From: Herminiimonas sp.
GTDB taxonomy: Bacteria; Pseudomonadota; Gammaproteobacteria; Burkholderiales; Burkholderiaceae
Reading direction: 5' to 3'
NCBI RefSeq assembly: GCF_030655415.1
Contig: NZ_JAURVN010000004.1
Location: forward strand, 434,001-498,000
DNA: 64,000 nt
Of the stretch, positions 8,352 through 16,599 are shown in pieces (position 1 is the first letter of the stretch; every line of letters starts with the position of its first letter). The translations under genes were made by a program, and so were the position numbers. The notes below the pieces were generated by a model that did not search any database, was not told the origin of the DNA, and saw only the letters and a list, made by a program, of their open reading frames with translations.

Positions 8352-9224
8352 TTATCGTTGCATGCCCCAGCGTTGCACTGTGACTCTTTCCAAAGTACGG
8401 AACACGATATTCTCTACCAGCAGACCAATCAAAATAACTGCAGCGAGTCCGGCGAATACTTTGTCGGTATAGAGCTCATTACGATTCTGAAAAATATACC
8501 ACCCGAGTCCGCCTTTTCCTGACGATGCGCCGAATACAAGTTCAGCTGCAATCAAGGTGCGCCATGCAAAGGCCCAGCCAATTTTCAGGCCAGAGAGAAT
8601 CGCCGGTAGCGCGGCAGGAACCAACACTTGCAACACATAAGGCAAGCCACGCAAACCATAATTGCGACCGGCCATGCGCAATGTTTCCGGAACACCTTGA
8701 AAGCCTGCGTAAGTATTCAAAGCCAATGGCCACAATACCGAATGCACCAGTACAAATACCAGACTGCCACGTCCCAGGCCAAACCACAGCAAGGCCAGCG
8801 GCAGTAAGGCAATCGCAGGTAAAGGATTGAGCATCGACGTCAAGGTATCCAGCAGATCACGACCCAGCTGCGTAGACACCGCCAGTGTCGTCAATGCAAA
8901 TGCCACCAGCACGCCGATGACATAACCTTGCAATAACACCGACAAAGAAATGGCGACCTTTTCGATCAATTCGCCACTAATCACACCTTCCACCAATGCA
9001 TGCGCTGTGGCGATGAACGTTGGAAACAACAAATCATTATCTTGCCAGCGTGCTGCCAATTCCCAGATCAGCGCCAGCACAATCAGAATCACGCCCTTGC
9101 GCAACCAGCCTTGCGCCCACAAACGTGAAGCAAACGGCAAGCGACGTTCGACTGCAATTTCGTTAAAAGTTTGCAGAGGCAATTCATATTCAGGCCGGAT
9201 CGGCGGGTTCAAGGTATTGCTCAT
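8352..9224 (-). CDS. ABC transporter permease (SsuC/TauC class)
   Basis: 290-residue inner-membrane permease with about six transmembrane segments, the first near residue 45, after a soluble N-terminal stretch. The EAA-like loop is near 'MAGRNYGLRGLPYVLQVLVPAALP'. The start overlaps the upstream ATPase stop as ATGA, with AAGAAGG upstream, so the two are coupled. Last gene of the operon TauD-like, two binding proteins, ATPase, permease. It is not a close copy of the permease at 2944. Confidence 0.9.
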   Translation of the reverse strand: MSNTLNPPIRPEYELPLQTFNEIAVERRLPFASRLWAQGWLRKGVILIVLALIWELAARWQDNDLLFPTFIATAHALVEGVISGELIEKVAISLSVLLQGYVIGVLVAFALTTLAVSTQLGRDLLDTLTSMLNPLPAIALLPLALLWFGLGRGSLVFVLVHSVLWPLALNTYAGFQGVPETLRMAGRNYGLRGLPYVLQVLVPAALPAILSGLKIGWAFAWRTLIAAELVFGASSGKGGLGWYIFQNRNELYTDKVFAGLAAVILIGLLVENIVFRTLERVTVQRWGMQR

Positions 9225-10156
9225 ACTGCGCCTTCTTGCTCTTCTTCAAACAGCATATGGTGTATGCGCTGCGCAGTGCCTTGAAATTCAGCGCTGCCCA
9301 AGCTTGCCAAGTTGAAGTCGTGACTGTTGATTTCAGCACGCATACGACCAGGATGCGGCGATAGCAAGGCAATGCGATTGCCAACGATCAGTGCTTCTTC
9401 AATTGAATGGGTAACAAACAATAACGTGAAGCGAACTTCATCCCATAACTGTAAAAGTTCTTCCTGCATCTTGCGACGCGTCAGGGCATCGAGCGCAGCG
9501 AACGGCTCATCCATCAACAAAACACGTGGCTGCATCGCCAATGCTCGCGCAATCGCAACGCGCGCCTTCATGCCGCCAGACAGTTGATGCGGATGTACAT
9601 CAGCAAACTTGGAAAGGCCAACCTTGTCTAGATAGTGCAAGGCGCGTTCTTCCGCTTCCTTCTTTCGTAAAGTGCCGGAAGCCTTCAGCGGAAAGATCAC
9701 ATTCTGTTTTACCGTTTTCCAAGGTGATAGCTGGTCAAATTCCTGGAACACGACCATGCGATCTGGACCCGGTGCTGTCACTGGTTTGCCACCAAGACGA
9801 ATCTCACCTTCCACTGGTCCGATAAAACCACCAACGGCTTTCAACAAGGTCGACTTGCCGCAACCCGAAGGACCAAGCAACACGAAACGATCGCCTTCAT
9901 GCATATCAAAACTAACGCGATGTGTCGCGCGGACTACGCGTTCATGGGTACGATATTCGAGACTGACGCCATCAACCTGCAGCAAAGGCGAAACCGCTGT
10001 TACCTCGTCCACATTACGAGACGGCACCGCATTGCGACCCGGCGCAACAAGCGCACCGAATTCTGGAGCGCGATGCAAGGCGCTCACACTGCTATTCAAA
10101 ATTGGTTGGCCTACCGATTCGCCTACTGATTGCGTGGCCAGTCGCGCGCGTAACAT
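9221..10156 (-). CDS. ABC transporter ATPase (SsuB/TauB class) with N-terminal extension
   Basis: 311 residues. Walker A GPSGCGKST (95-103), signature LSGGM (192-196), Walker B LLMDE (213-217), switch THS. The first ~55 residues precede the ABC domain and look unstructured. A later start is possible, but the ATG used here falls 1 nt after the stop of the preceding gene (TAA-G-ATG), the usual spacing in this operon. Powers the permease encoded in overlap downstream. Confidence 0.88.
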   Translation of the reverse strand: MLRARLATQSVGESVGQPILNSSVSALHRAPEFGALVAPGRNAVPSRNVDEVTAVSPLLQVDGVSLEYRTHERVVRATHRVSFDMHEGDRFVLLGPSGCGKSTLLKAVGGFIGPVEGEIRLGGKPVTAPGPDRMVVFQEFDQLSPWKTVKQNVIFPLKASGTLRKKEAEERALHYLDKVGLSKFADVHPHQLSGGMKARVAIARALAMQPRVLLMDEPFAALDALTRRKMQEELLQLWDEVRFTLLFVTHSIEEALIVGNRIALLSPHPGRMRAEINSHDFNLASLGSAEFQGTAQRIHHMLFEEEQEGAV

Positions 10157-10157
10157 C

Positions 10158-11162
10158 TTAGCTACCCGGCTGCGCGTAGGCTTCTTCGAAGAAGTAATCC
10201 TTCCACGATGCCGCCTTGTTTTTGATCACACCTAGTTTTTGCAATTCGTCTGCATAGACAAAAGTACGGTGTGGCGAAATGGTGAAATCATTCTCTGGAT
10301 CCTCAACGATGCTGCGTACAAGTTCTGGCTCCAGTTTTGATTTCTGTATGCGGATGAAAGTATCGGCTGCCTTGGCCTTGTTAGACTTGATGAACTGTGA
10401 TGCTTCCAGCAACGCAGCGTAGAAAGCCTTGTAAGTCTTTGGATTCTCGTCGTGGAACTTCTGCGTCGTGTACAACACGTTAAATGTCGCAGGTCCACCA
10501 AGGATGTCGTATGAACTGATTACCTTGTGTACGTTCTTGTTCGCAGCCAGCGCCTGGTAGTAGAAAGGCGCGCTGGAGAAATGCGTGTTGATCTCGGAGC
10601 CACCGGCAATCAATGCAACCGTCGCATCAGGATGCGGCAAGCTGACAGAAATATTGTCGAATTTTTTGAAATTATCTTTACCAAACTGACGTGCTGTTTC
10701 AATCTGTAAAGTACGCGACTGGAAACCGACTCCAGCTGCGGGTACTGCAATACGATCCTTGTCGCTCAAATCCTTCAACGTTTTGACTGCAGGATTATTC
10801 GACAGCAAGTAGTTAGGCAAGGAACCGAGTGCCGCCACTGCTTTCACATTCTGCTTGCCCTTGGTTCTATCCCACATCGTCAACATTGGTGGCACACCTG
10901 CCGATACCACATCGAGTGCGCCTGCCAGCAACGCTTCGTTCATCGCAGTTGCGCCAGAGATGCTGGACCACTCAACTTCAATATTCACGCCCTGCTGCTT
11001 GCCGTGTTTTTCAATCAGCTTTTGATCGCGTACAACGTCGAGAATCAGGTAACCGATACCAAACTGTTGCGCGATGCTGATCTTGCCTTCTGCATGCACG
11101 GTGCCGCTCAACAGAGCCAGTCCCAGGCTGATACCACTTAATAAAAACTTTGTTGCTTTCAT
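10158..11162 (-). CDS. ABC transporter substrate-binding protein (SsuA/TauA class), copy 1
   Basis: 334 residues with a Sec signal peptide cleaved after V-H-A (about residue 24). The mature protein begins EGKISIAQQFGIGYLILDV. It is paralogous to the next gene along nearly its whole length. Shared blocks include DQKLIEKHGK, NNPAVK, DKDRIAVPA, LPHPDAT/VPHPDAT, NPKTYKAF and a C-terminal IKNK-AS-KDYFF. The start lies 2 nt after the stop of the other copy. Two receptors for one permease imply a broadened ligand range, or one copy specialising. Confidence 0.9.
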   Translation of the reverse strand: MKATKFLLSGISLGLALLSGTVHAEGKISIAQQFGIGYLILDVVRDQKLIEKHGKQQGVNIEVEWSSISGATAMNEALLAGALDVVSAGVPPMLTMWDRTKGKQNVKAVAALGSLPNYLLSNNPAVKTLKDLSDKDRIAVPAAGVGFQSRTLQIETARQFGKDNFKKFDNISVSLPHPDATVALIAGGSEINTHFSSAPFYYQALAANKNVHKVISSYDILGGPATFNVLYTTQKFHDENPKTYKAFYAALLEASQFIKSNKAKAADTFIRIQKSKLEPELVRSIVEDPENDFTISPHRTFVYADELQKLGVIKNKAASWKDYFFEEAYAQPGS

Positions 11163-11164
11163 GT

Positions 11165-12217
11165 TTAATTACCCGCTACGTTGTGTGCATCGTCAAAGAA
11201 ATAGTCTTTGACTGATGCTGGTTTATTTTTGATGGCACCGATGCGATGCATGAATTCCGCCAAGGTGTAAGTGTTCTGTGGCGTAATCTTGAATTGAACT
11301 TCAGGATTCTTGATGATCTTCAGCAAAAGATTGCGGTCGATATTTGCATTGCTGACCTTGATATAAATGTCAGCAGCCTTTTCAGGATTCTTGCTGATGA
11401 ACTGCGCTGCTTCTGCCAACGCATCGATAAAGGCTTTGTAGGTTTTCGGATTATCGTTGCGGAATTTTTCAGTCGCATACAGCACGGTTGCGGACGCTGG
11501 ACCACCGAGTACCTGGTAGGAATTCAAGACGATGTGTGCATTCGGATTGCCTGCCAGTTCCTGCTCCTGGAATGGAGGATTACCGAAGTGGCCGGTAATT
11601 TCAGTACCGCCCTTGATGATCGCTGCTGTCGCATCAGGATGCGGCACGGCAACGCTGAATTTGTCGAGACGTGCGAATTCCTTGTCGCCCCACAGCTTGG
11701 CTGAAGCCAGTTGCAGAATGCGTGATTGCACTGACACGCCGACAGCCGGAACCGCGATGCGATCCTTGTCGGTGAAGTCGGCGATGCTCTTGACGGCTGG
11801 ATTATTCGTCACCAGGTAGTAAGGGAAATTACCTAATGAGGCGACGCCTTTGACGTTTTGCTTGCCCAATGTGCGATCCCATATCGTCAGCAACGGACCA
11901 ACACCAGCGCCAGCGATATCGATGGAGCCAGACAACAAGGCATCATTAACTGCGGAGCCGCCTGACAACTTCAGCCATTCAACGTCAACATCGACGCCGT
12001 TTTTCTTGCCGTGTTTTTCAATCAGCTTTTGATCTTGCGCGACGTTCAACAACAGATAGACGATGCCGAACTGTTCAGCGATGCGAATCTTGCCTTCAGC
12101 CCGGGCTGATTGCGCAGACAACAGCGACACAACGACCGCAGCGATGCACAAAGTTACAGCCAACAAGCGACGACGCGGTGCGTAATTGGTGCGATATGGG
12201 CGCGATGAATACGACAT
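11165..12217 (-). CDS. ABC transporter substrate-binding protein (SsuA/TauA class), copy 2
   Basis: 350 residues. The signal peptide is preceded by a basic N-terminus (YAPRRRLLAV) and probably cleaved after A-R-A at residue 40. Its body aligns throughout with the adjacent copy, so this is a tandem duplication that has diverged widely. Differences gather where ligand contacts are expected, for example THFSSAPF against GHFGNPPF. The ribosome-binding site GGAGAG lies upstream. It follows the dioxygenase gene by 93 nt on the same strand. Confidence 0.9.
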   Translation of the reverse strand: MSYSSRPYRTNYAPRRRLLAVTLCIAAVVVSLLSAQSARAEGKIRIAEQFGIVYLLLNVAQDQKLIEKHGKKNGVDVDVEWLKLSGGSAVNDALLSGSIDIAGAGVGPLLTIWDRTLGKQNVKGVASLGNFPYYLVTNNPAVKSIADFTDKDRIAVPAVGVSVQSRILQLASAKLWGDKEFARLDKFSVAVPHPDATAAIIKGGTEITGHFGNPPFQEQELAGNPNAHIVLNSYQVLGGPASATVLYATEKFRNDNPKTYKAFIDALAEAAQFISKNPEKAADIYIKVSNANIDRNLLLKIIKNPEVQFKITPQNTYTLAEFMHRIGAIKNKPASVKDYFFDDAHNVAGN

Positions 12218-12310
12218 GAACTCTCCGTGTATAAATTTTATTTAGAGTCAAATACAGCAAGGTGAATACATCGATTGAATGTATCCAAATACAGCTATTC
12301 ATTAGTAAAA

Positions 12311-13204
12311 TTAGAAAGGCAGATCGCCTTCAATCGTGGTGCGATAAAGCTTGCGGCGTTGATCGTCCGGACAACCGCCAGCAAGATGCATCAATGAGCG
12401 GTTATCCCAGAACACCAGATCATGCGGCTGATAGTGATGGCGATAAACATGCTCCGGCTTGACGCTGTGCGTGAATAGTTGATGCAGCAGATCGCGACTT
12501 TCATCTTCCGGCAAGCCATCGATCTTTGTCGTGAAATGCTCACTGACAAACAAAGTTTTGCGGCCGGTTTCCGGATGCGTGCGCACCACCGGCTGCAACA
12601 CCGGCTTGACCTTGGCAATTTGCTCAGCAGTCAAATCAGGACGCCATGGATTACGACGCTGCAGTTCGGCGTACTGCGCAAGATAGCTGTGTTCAGCTTT
12701 CAGATGCGCGACTTGGCGTTGCAAGGCGGGGGCTAGTGTGTCCCATGCCAGATGCATATTTGCGAATAAGGTATCGCCGCCTTCAGCAGGCAATTCCTGT
12801 GCATGCAGCATCGAACCCAGACTTGGTAGATCGACGTACGACAGGTCCGAATGCCAGAAATGACCGGCATCGCCCAAGCCTATCGGCTCGCCGTTTTCCT
12901 TGATGTTCGAGATGATTAAAATCTCTGGATAGCCAGACAATTGGAATTGATGCAGTACGTGGATCTGCAACGCGCCGAAGCGGCGGCTGAATGCAATTTG
13001 TTGCGCAGGTGTAATGCGTTGATCGCGAAAGATCAGCAGATGATGATCCAGATGCGCCTGATGTACGCGTTTGAACTCATCATCAGGCAATGCACGCGTC
13101 AGGTCGAGATTGATGATCTCTGCACCAAGTGGTGCATTGAATGGATTAACCTTGAATGTTGAAGTTGCAAGAACTTCAGGTTCGGAGATAAGTGCTGCGG
13201 ACAT
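12311..13204 (-). CDS. TauD/TfdA-family 2-oxoglutarate-dependent dioxygenase
   Basis: 297 residues, the usual TauD/TfdA length. The Fe(II) ligands are visible as H118-x-D120 (HFWHSD) and H273 (NRSLMHLAGG), with the 2-oxoglutarate arginine at R288 (KLYRTT). Known members hydroxylate taurine, alkylsulfonates, alkyl sulfates or aryloxyacetates, releasing sulfite or sulfate. It leads the operon with two sulfonate-type binding proteins and an ABC transporter, so it probably oxidises the imported compound in the cytoplasm to free usable sulfur. Exact substrate unknown. The 5' leader contains a strong inverted repeat and no clear Shine-Dalgarno. Confidence 0.9.
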   Translation of the reverse strand: MSAALISEPEVLATSTFKVNPFNAPLGAEIINLDLTRALPDDEFKRVHQAHLDHHLLIFRDQRITPAQQIAFSRRFGALQIHVLHQFQLSGYPEILIISNIKENGEPIGLGDAGHFWHSDLSYVDLPSLGSMLHAQELPAEGGDTLFANMHLAWDTLAPALQRQVAHLKAEHSYLAQYAELQRRNPWRPDLTAEQIAKVKPVLQPVVRTHPETGRKTLFVSEHFTTKIDGLPEDESRDLLHQLFTHSVKPEHVYRHHYQPHDLVFWDNRSLMHLAGGCPDDQRRKLYRTTIEGDLPF

Positions 13205-13224
13205 AATAAGAAAACTCGTTTTAT

Positions 13225-13251
13225 CCAGATAAGAAAAATTAGTTTATCTGG
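13225..13251. promoter_or_regulatory. Inverted repeat in the TauD-like leader
   Basis: Perfect 8-bp arms CCAGATAA and TTATCTGG separated by 11 nt, ending 21 nt before the start codon. It could be an operator, or an RNA hairpin controlling initiation. Confidence 0.5.
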
Positions 13252-13261
13252 CGAGTGTTCT

Positions 13262-13279
13262 ATAACAAACGAATGTTAT
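13262..13279. promoter_or_regulatory. Candidate LysR-type (CysB/Cbl-like) site
   Basis: Perfect interrupted palindrome ATAACA-N6-TGTTAT about 60 nt upstream of the dioxygenase start. ATAAC/GTTAT half-sites are typical of CysB-family regulators, which switch on sulfonate genes under sulfur limitation. Assignment is by motif shape only. Confidence 0.5.
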
Positions 13280-13315
13280 TTTCTAACCATATGCGATTTT
13301 TGATTCACACAATCG

Positions 13316-13355
13316 TTAAGTCCAAATAAAAAGACGGCAAATATATGCCGTCTTT
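13316..13355 (-). terminator. Terminator of the serine acetyltransferase gene
   Basis: Perfect 10-bp stem AAAGACGGCA/TGCCGTCTTT with a 6-nt loop. On the minus strand it runs into TTTTTATTT, 28 nt after the stop codon. Confidence 0.9.
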
Positions 13356-13383
13356 CGGAGAACTATCATTTACTAAAAACTGA

Positions 13384-14346
13384 TTAATGATTACGCGTTT
13401 GCGCTTGCGTAATGCTGCTGGCCGGCGGGACAGTTTGCGTTAGCCAGACACCGCCACCAATGGTGGAGCCTTTACCTATCGTGATACGGCCAAGCACAGT
13501 CGCACCGGCGTAAATCACGACATCGTCTTCGACGATAGGATGGCGCGCATTGCCTTTGATCAGCACGCCGTTCTCGTCAGTCGGAAAACGCTTGGCACCC
13601 AGCGTCACTGCCTGGTACAAACGCACGCGATGACCGATGACTGCCGTCTCGCCAATCACAACTCCGGTCCCGTGATCAATAAAGAAGCTACCGCCAATTT
13701 CTGCGCCCGGATGAATGTCTATGCCTGTCGTTGAATGCGCAATGCTTGAAATCAGGCGCGCCAGGAAAGGCGCACCAAGATTATGTAGTGCATGTGCAAA
13801 ACGGTGATAAATGATGGCAGTCATGCCGGGATAGCAGAGCAGAATTTCCGACACGCTATGCGCCGCCGGATCGCCTTGATAGGCAGCCTGCAGATCTGTT
13901 ACCAGCAAGTCGCGAATATGGCGTAATTGCTCAGCGAAATTGCGTGTGATTTGCAAGGCTTCGCGTTCCAGCGTTTCATGGCTGATGTTGATTGGCTGAT
14001 CGCTCTCTTTACCGTCTGCATCGTGATGCGAAATAAAAAGAAGACCACGGCGTACTTGTTCCGCCAGGTCATTCAATGCGACATTGAGTTTGTCCCCGAC
14101 AAAGTAATCGATGCTCTCATCGGTCAAATCGGGTTGGCCGTAATGAGTAGGAAACAGAGCTGCCGACAGACCGCCCAAAATTTTTGTTAATGCCTCGCGT
14201 GAAGGCAATTCACGAATCTGCCCACGGTAGCGGATGTTATGTGTTTCTTCTCGCGATTCACGCAAGGAGCGGACGACATCGTTCAAGCCCCAGGTTCCGG
14301 CAGCAACGGGGACGACAAGCTCGAGTGATGGACGCAAATTTGACAT
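13384..14346 (-). CDS. epsC: Serine O-acetyltransferase (EpsC type)
   Basis: 320 residues. Transfers acetyl from acetyl-CoA to serine, giving O-acetylserine, the carbon skeleton for cysteine. A helical N-terminal half (1-190) precedes a left-handed beta-helix with hexapeptide repeats (IHPGAEIGGSFFIDHGTGVVIGETAVIG) holding the acetyltransferase active-site histidine region. The 320-residue length and long N-terminus match the EpsC-type enzymes common in Burkholderiales rather than short CysE. It adjoins two organosulfur operons, so it likely supplies the acceptor for released sulfide. A promoter and a hairpin followed by seven T residues lie between transcription start and start codon, suggesting attenuation. 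Confidence 0.92.
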   Translation of the reverse strand: MSNLRPSLELVVPVAAGTWGLNDVVRSLRESREETHNIRYRGQIRELPSREALTKILGGLSAALFPTHYGQPDLTDESIDYFVGDKLNVALNDLAEQVRRGLLFISHHDADGKESDQPINISHETLEREALQITRNFAEQLRHIRDLLVTDLQAAYQGDPAAHSVSEILLCYPGMTAIIYHRFAHALHNLGAPFLARLISSIAHSTTGIDIHPGAEIGGSFFIDHGTGVVIGETAVIGHRVRLYQAVTLGAKRFPTDENGVLIKGNARHPIVEDDVVIYAGATVLGRITIGKGSTIGGGVWLTQTVPPASSITQAQTRNH

Positions 14347-14370
14347 GGTGTGCAGTGAAAATCGTTGGAG

Positions 14371-14403
14371 AAAAAAATCGATAGTCGATCGAAATCGACT
14401 ATC
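14371..14403 (-). terminator. Leader hairpin with T-run upstream of serine acetyltransferase (candidate attenuator)
   Basis: Perfect 10-bp stem GATAGTCGAT/ATCGACTATC with a 4-nt loop. Read on the minus strand it is followed by GATTTTTTT, the form of an intrinsic terminator. It stands 25 nt before the start codon and after the predicted promoter, so it would stop transcription of the leader unless melted. Confidence 0.6.
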
Positions 14404-14443
14404 GGAAAACTACTAAGAGATGAAACATCATGAAGACGAGGAA

Positions 14444-14471
14444 ATTATAGGAGCGTGTTCAGGTGCTTGAA
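14444..14471 (-). promoter_or_regulatory. Predicted sigma-70 promoter of serine acetyltransferase
   Basis: On the minus strand -35 TTCAAG and a perfect -10 TATAAT with a 16-nt spacer. The start site would be near 14437, giving a leader of about 90 nt that contains the terminator-like hairpin. A 10-codon frame (14399-14431) starts just after the start site and ends inside the hairpin, but it has no Shine-Dalgarno and no cysteine or serine codons. Confidence 0.6.
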
Positions 14472-14718
14472 TACGAATAAAACCGCATATCCAAAGGCGA
14501 AAAATGCTGGAAGCGATGCCGCCAGCAAGCCGCACCCGCCATCCACACTCTCAGCGTGGGATATCGCCTACTTTTTTCGCTGAAGGCCAGGCAAGCGATT
14601 AGAAAAATTTCTCAAATAATTTGATTCTGGAACGAATCATTGCGAACTGTTGTGGTCAGACCTTGCATAACCAGCTTAAGTGCTGGTTTTTGCGATTCAC
14701 TCAAAAGGGGAAATCACC
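14472..14718. other. Intergenic region between divergent genes
   Basis: About 250 bases with no coding frame. It contains a weak GC-rich hairpin (GCTGG...CCAGC near 14509-14529) and the presumed promoter of the small gene starting at 14719. Nothing else recognisable. Confidence 0.4.
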
Positions 14719-14973
14719 ATGGCAATCAATGAAGAGCATGCAGAATTTTCAAATGAATTGAAGCGACGCTTCGAGGAATTTGCGACCTGGACGATTGCCA
14801 ATTGGCCGGACAAAGACACACCGCCGACCAATGGGGATTTTGATGTTGCCCGGAAAGAAATCGCATTATTGACGACTCGCGATTTTGACTTGGGCAAGCG
14901 CAATGCTAAGGTCCCGGAACCAGAAGATGGCGGGCCGCAGTACTCCAACGTCAACCCCGCACCATGGCCTTGA
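14719..14973 (+). CDS. Small conserved-looking hypothetical protein
   Basis: 84 residues from the ATG preceded by AAAAGGGGA. Rich in charged residues, with no signal peptide or membrane span. It starts with an amphipathic acidic helix (NEEHAEFSNELKRRFEEFATW) and ends in a proline-rich tail. I do not recognise the family. It lies on the same strand just before the DUF883 and entericidin genes, suggesting part of a stress-related set. Confidence 0.65.
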   Translation: MAINEEHAEFSNELKRRFEEFATWTIANWPDKDTPPTNGDFDVARKEIALLTTRDFDLGKRNAKVPEPEDGGPQYSNVNPAPWP

Positions 14974-15056
14974 CCTTGATAAGTAAGCGCATCAATTTGA
15001 ACTACCTTTGATTAGTATCCATCTCTTTAATAGACCACTACAGTAAAGGAATCCAC

Positions 15057-15401
15057 ATGAGCTCGAATACCTCCACTCTGCCAGCCCGTAGCGCAAAATC
15101 GGCTACTGCTTCAACCGCAACTTTGCGCGATGACTTGCAAACATTGAAAGCGGATCTCGACACCTTGCTTGGCCATGCTGCCGAATTGACCGATGCAGAA
15201 CTGCACGATGCGCAAGAACGCATTCTTGCAAAATTTAATTCATTACGTGTTGCGGCAAAAGGCATTGCAGTAGAAGCCGGCCGCCAGTTTAATCACGGCG
15301 TAGAAGTAACAAGCGATTACGTTAAAGAGAAGCCAATCAAATCGATTTCACTAGCGGTCGGCTTCGGCGTACTGCTCGGCGTGATTATTGGCCGGAAATA
15401 A
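15057..15401 (+). CDS. DUF883 / ElaB-YqjD-like membrane-anchored protein
   Basis: 114 residues. A low-complexity N-terminus and a long helical region (LRDDLQTLKADLDTLLGHAAEL) precede a C-terminal transmembrane glycine-zipper segment ending LGVIIGRK, the hallmark of the ElaB/YqjD/YgaM family. In E. coli relatives the tail anchors in the inner membrane and the N-terminus binds ribosomes in stationary phase. Ribosome-binding site AAAGGA upstream. The neighbourhood (entericidin, BON lipoprotein) fits envelope or stationary-phase stress. Confidence 0.88.
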   Translation: MSSNTSTLPARSAKSATASTATLRDDLQTLKADLDTLLGHAAELTDAELHDAQERILAKFNSLRVAAKGIAVEAGRQFNHGVEVTSDYVKEKPIKSISLAVGFGVLLGVIIGRK

Positions 15402-15422
15402 AATATTTCATTCAATCAATTG

Positions 15423-15441
15423 ATTCAAACATTGTTTGAAT
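15423..15441 (+). terminator. Hairpin after the DUF883 gene
   Basis: ATTCAAAC-ATT-GTTTGAAT, perfect 8-bp arms, 21 nt after the stop. The following sequence is only weakly T-rich, so termination is uncertain. Confidence 0.4.
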
Positions 15442-15583
15442 GAACTTTATTGCAAACGATTGTCCAACTATCAAGTTGCTTGACCAGATGAGGAAAAGCG
15501 ACGCGGACGTTTTCCAGGAATAATTTCTGGAAAAATTAAGGAGGCGTTCCTACGCTTATCCACTTACTGAAAGGAAAAATATC

Positions 15584-15724
15584 ATGAAAAAAATCATTTC
15601 CATTATGTGTCTCGTTGCAATGAGCGTTGGACTGTCAGCTTGTAACACCATTCAAGGTGCAGGCAAAGACGTAGAACGTGGCGGCGAAAAAGTACAAGAC
15701 GCAGCAGTTAAAGCAAAGAACTAA
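15584..15724 (+). CDS. Entericidin A/B-family lipoprotein
   Basis: 46 residues. Sequence begins MKKIISIMC, has a lipobox LSAC with lipidated C20, then the family-typical tail NTIQGAGKDVERGGEKVQDA. Ribosome-binding site AAAGGAAAAA upstream. Entericidins are small cell-envelope lipoproteins; EcnB is linked to programmed lysis in stationary phase and EcnA is its antagonist. Here only one copy is present, which suggests a general envelope-stress role rather than a toxin-antidote pair. Followed directly by a strong terminator. Confidence 0.92.
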   Translation: MKKIISIMCLVAMSVGLSACNTIQGAGKDVERGGEKVQDAAVKAKN

Positions 15725-15742
15725 TAAGTTCTTTGTACCGAT

Positions 15743-15773
15743 AAAAAAGCGTGAAGAAATTCACGCTTTTTTT
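15743..15773 (+). terminator. Terminator of the entericidin gene
   Basis: Perfect 13-bp stem AAAAAAGCGTGAA/TTCACGCTTTTTT with a GAAA loop and trailing T. Confidence 0.92.
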
Positions 15774-15845
15774 GCGTCTGTATTACAAGTAATTTTTACC
15801 TTCGACGCAGCCTTCTCATGCAATATTTACACAAGCGGTTCATGC

Positions 15846-16391
15846 TCAGATGCTTTCCGAACGCGAAGGACTATGCGGACTGTGATGATCGCTATTTTCT
15901 TTCTTGATGACACTGAAGCCGCCATCAGACTCCAGATAAACCGTGCGCACTTGCGCCAAAGATTCAACACCTTCCATCCGCAAGTGACTCCATAATTCGT
16001 CGTCAGTAATAAATTCACGCCGCATATTTCGTTTCAACATACGGCCATCCTTCACCAGGCATAAAGTGGGCGGCGTCGCAAAGCGGCGGAACGAAGGAAA
16101 GTAAAAAGCCAGTCTGTCGAATGCAAGATTCCAGCCGACCAGTACTGCAATCAGAACCATGCCATCGGTAATGGTTTTATAGTCGCCCGACATCGCATTT
16201 TGCGAAGCGTCGGCAATGATCACCAGGATCAGAATATCGGCAATGCCTATCGCGCCAACGTCGCGCGGAATGACAAAACGAAAAATAATAAAGAGGAACC
16301 AGTAAATCGCGGTGCCACGCACAATCATTTCCGAGATCGGAACGCTGATCTTGAATAATTCTACCCAATCAATGCCGAGAAAAAGATTCAT
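15846..16391 (-). CDS. DUF421 / YetF-family membrane protein
   Basis: 181 residues. Three N-terminal transmembrane segments (about 20-40, 45-70, 75-100) are followed by the YetF-like cytoplasmic domain with P-T-L-C-L-V-K-D-G-R-M-L-K-R-N-M, typical of DUF421. The function of the family is not established; members in Bacillus affect spores and stress. The C-terminal 25 residues are polar and variable. Monocistronic, convergent with the entericidin gene. Confidence 0.85.
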   Translation of the reverse strand: MNLFLGIDWVELFKISVPISEMIVRGTAIYWFLFIIFRFVIPRDVGAIGIADILILVIIADASQNAMSGDYKTITDGMVLIAVLVGWNLAFDRLAFYFPSFRRFATPPTLCLVKDGRMLKRNMRREFITDDELWSHLRMEGVESLAQVRTVYLESDGGFSVIKKENSDHHSPHSPSRSESI

Positions 16392-16464
16392 TGCGTCCTC
16401 TTGTGGAATATCGATTCAGCAGACCATTGAAAAAAATATTATTGAGTTTGAACAAACCGCCCAC

Positions 16465-16506
16465 AATAAAAAACGACCGAAGCAGATTTAAATCCGGCTT
16501 CGGTCG
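16465..16506 (-). terminator. Terminator of the BON lipoprotein gene
   Basis: Perfect 10-bp stem CGACCGAAGC/GCTTCGGTCG. On the minus strand it is followed by TTTTTTATT. Lies about 95 nt after the BON gene stop. Confidence 0.85.
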
Positions 16507-16599
16507 ATACGTCCATCAAACAATCTTAGTCAGCTTCAAGCCTGTATAAAACTTGAATATTCAAAAAGCTTGAATACTCAGGCTTGAGGGCGATGACTA

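Noticed and set aside
14399..14431. Leader peptide before serine acetyltransferase
   Set aside because: The 10-codon frame has no Shine-Dalgarno and no Cys or Ser codons, so it is noted but not called as a gene.
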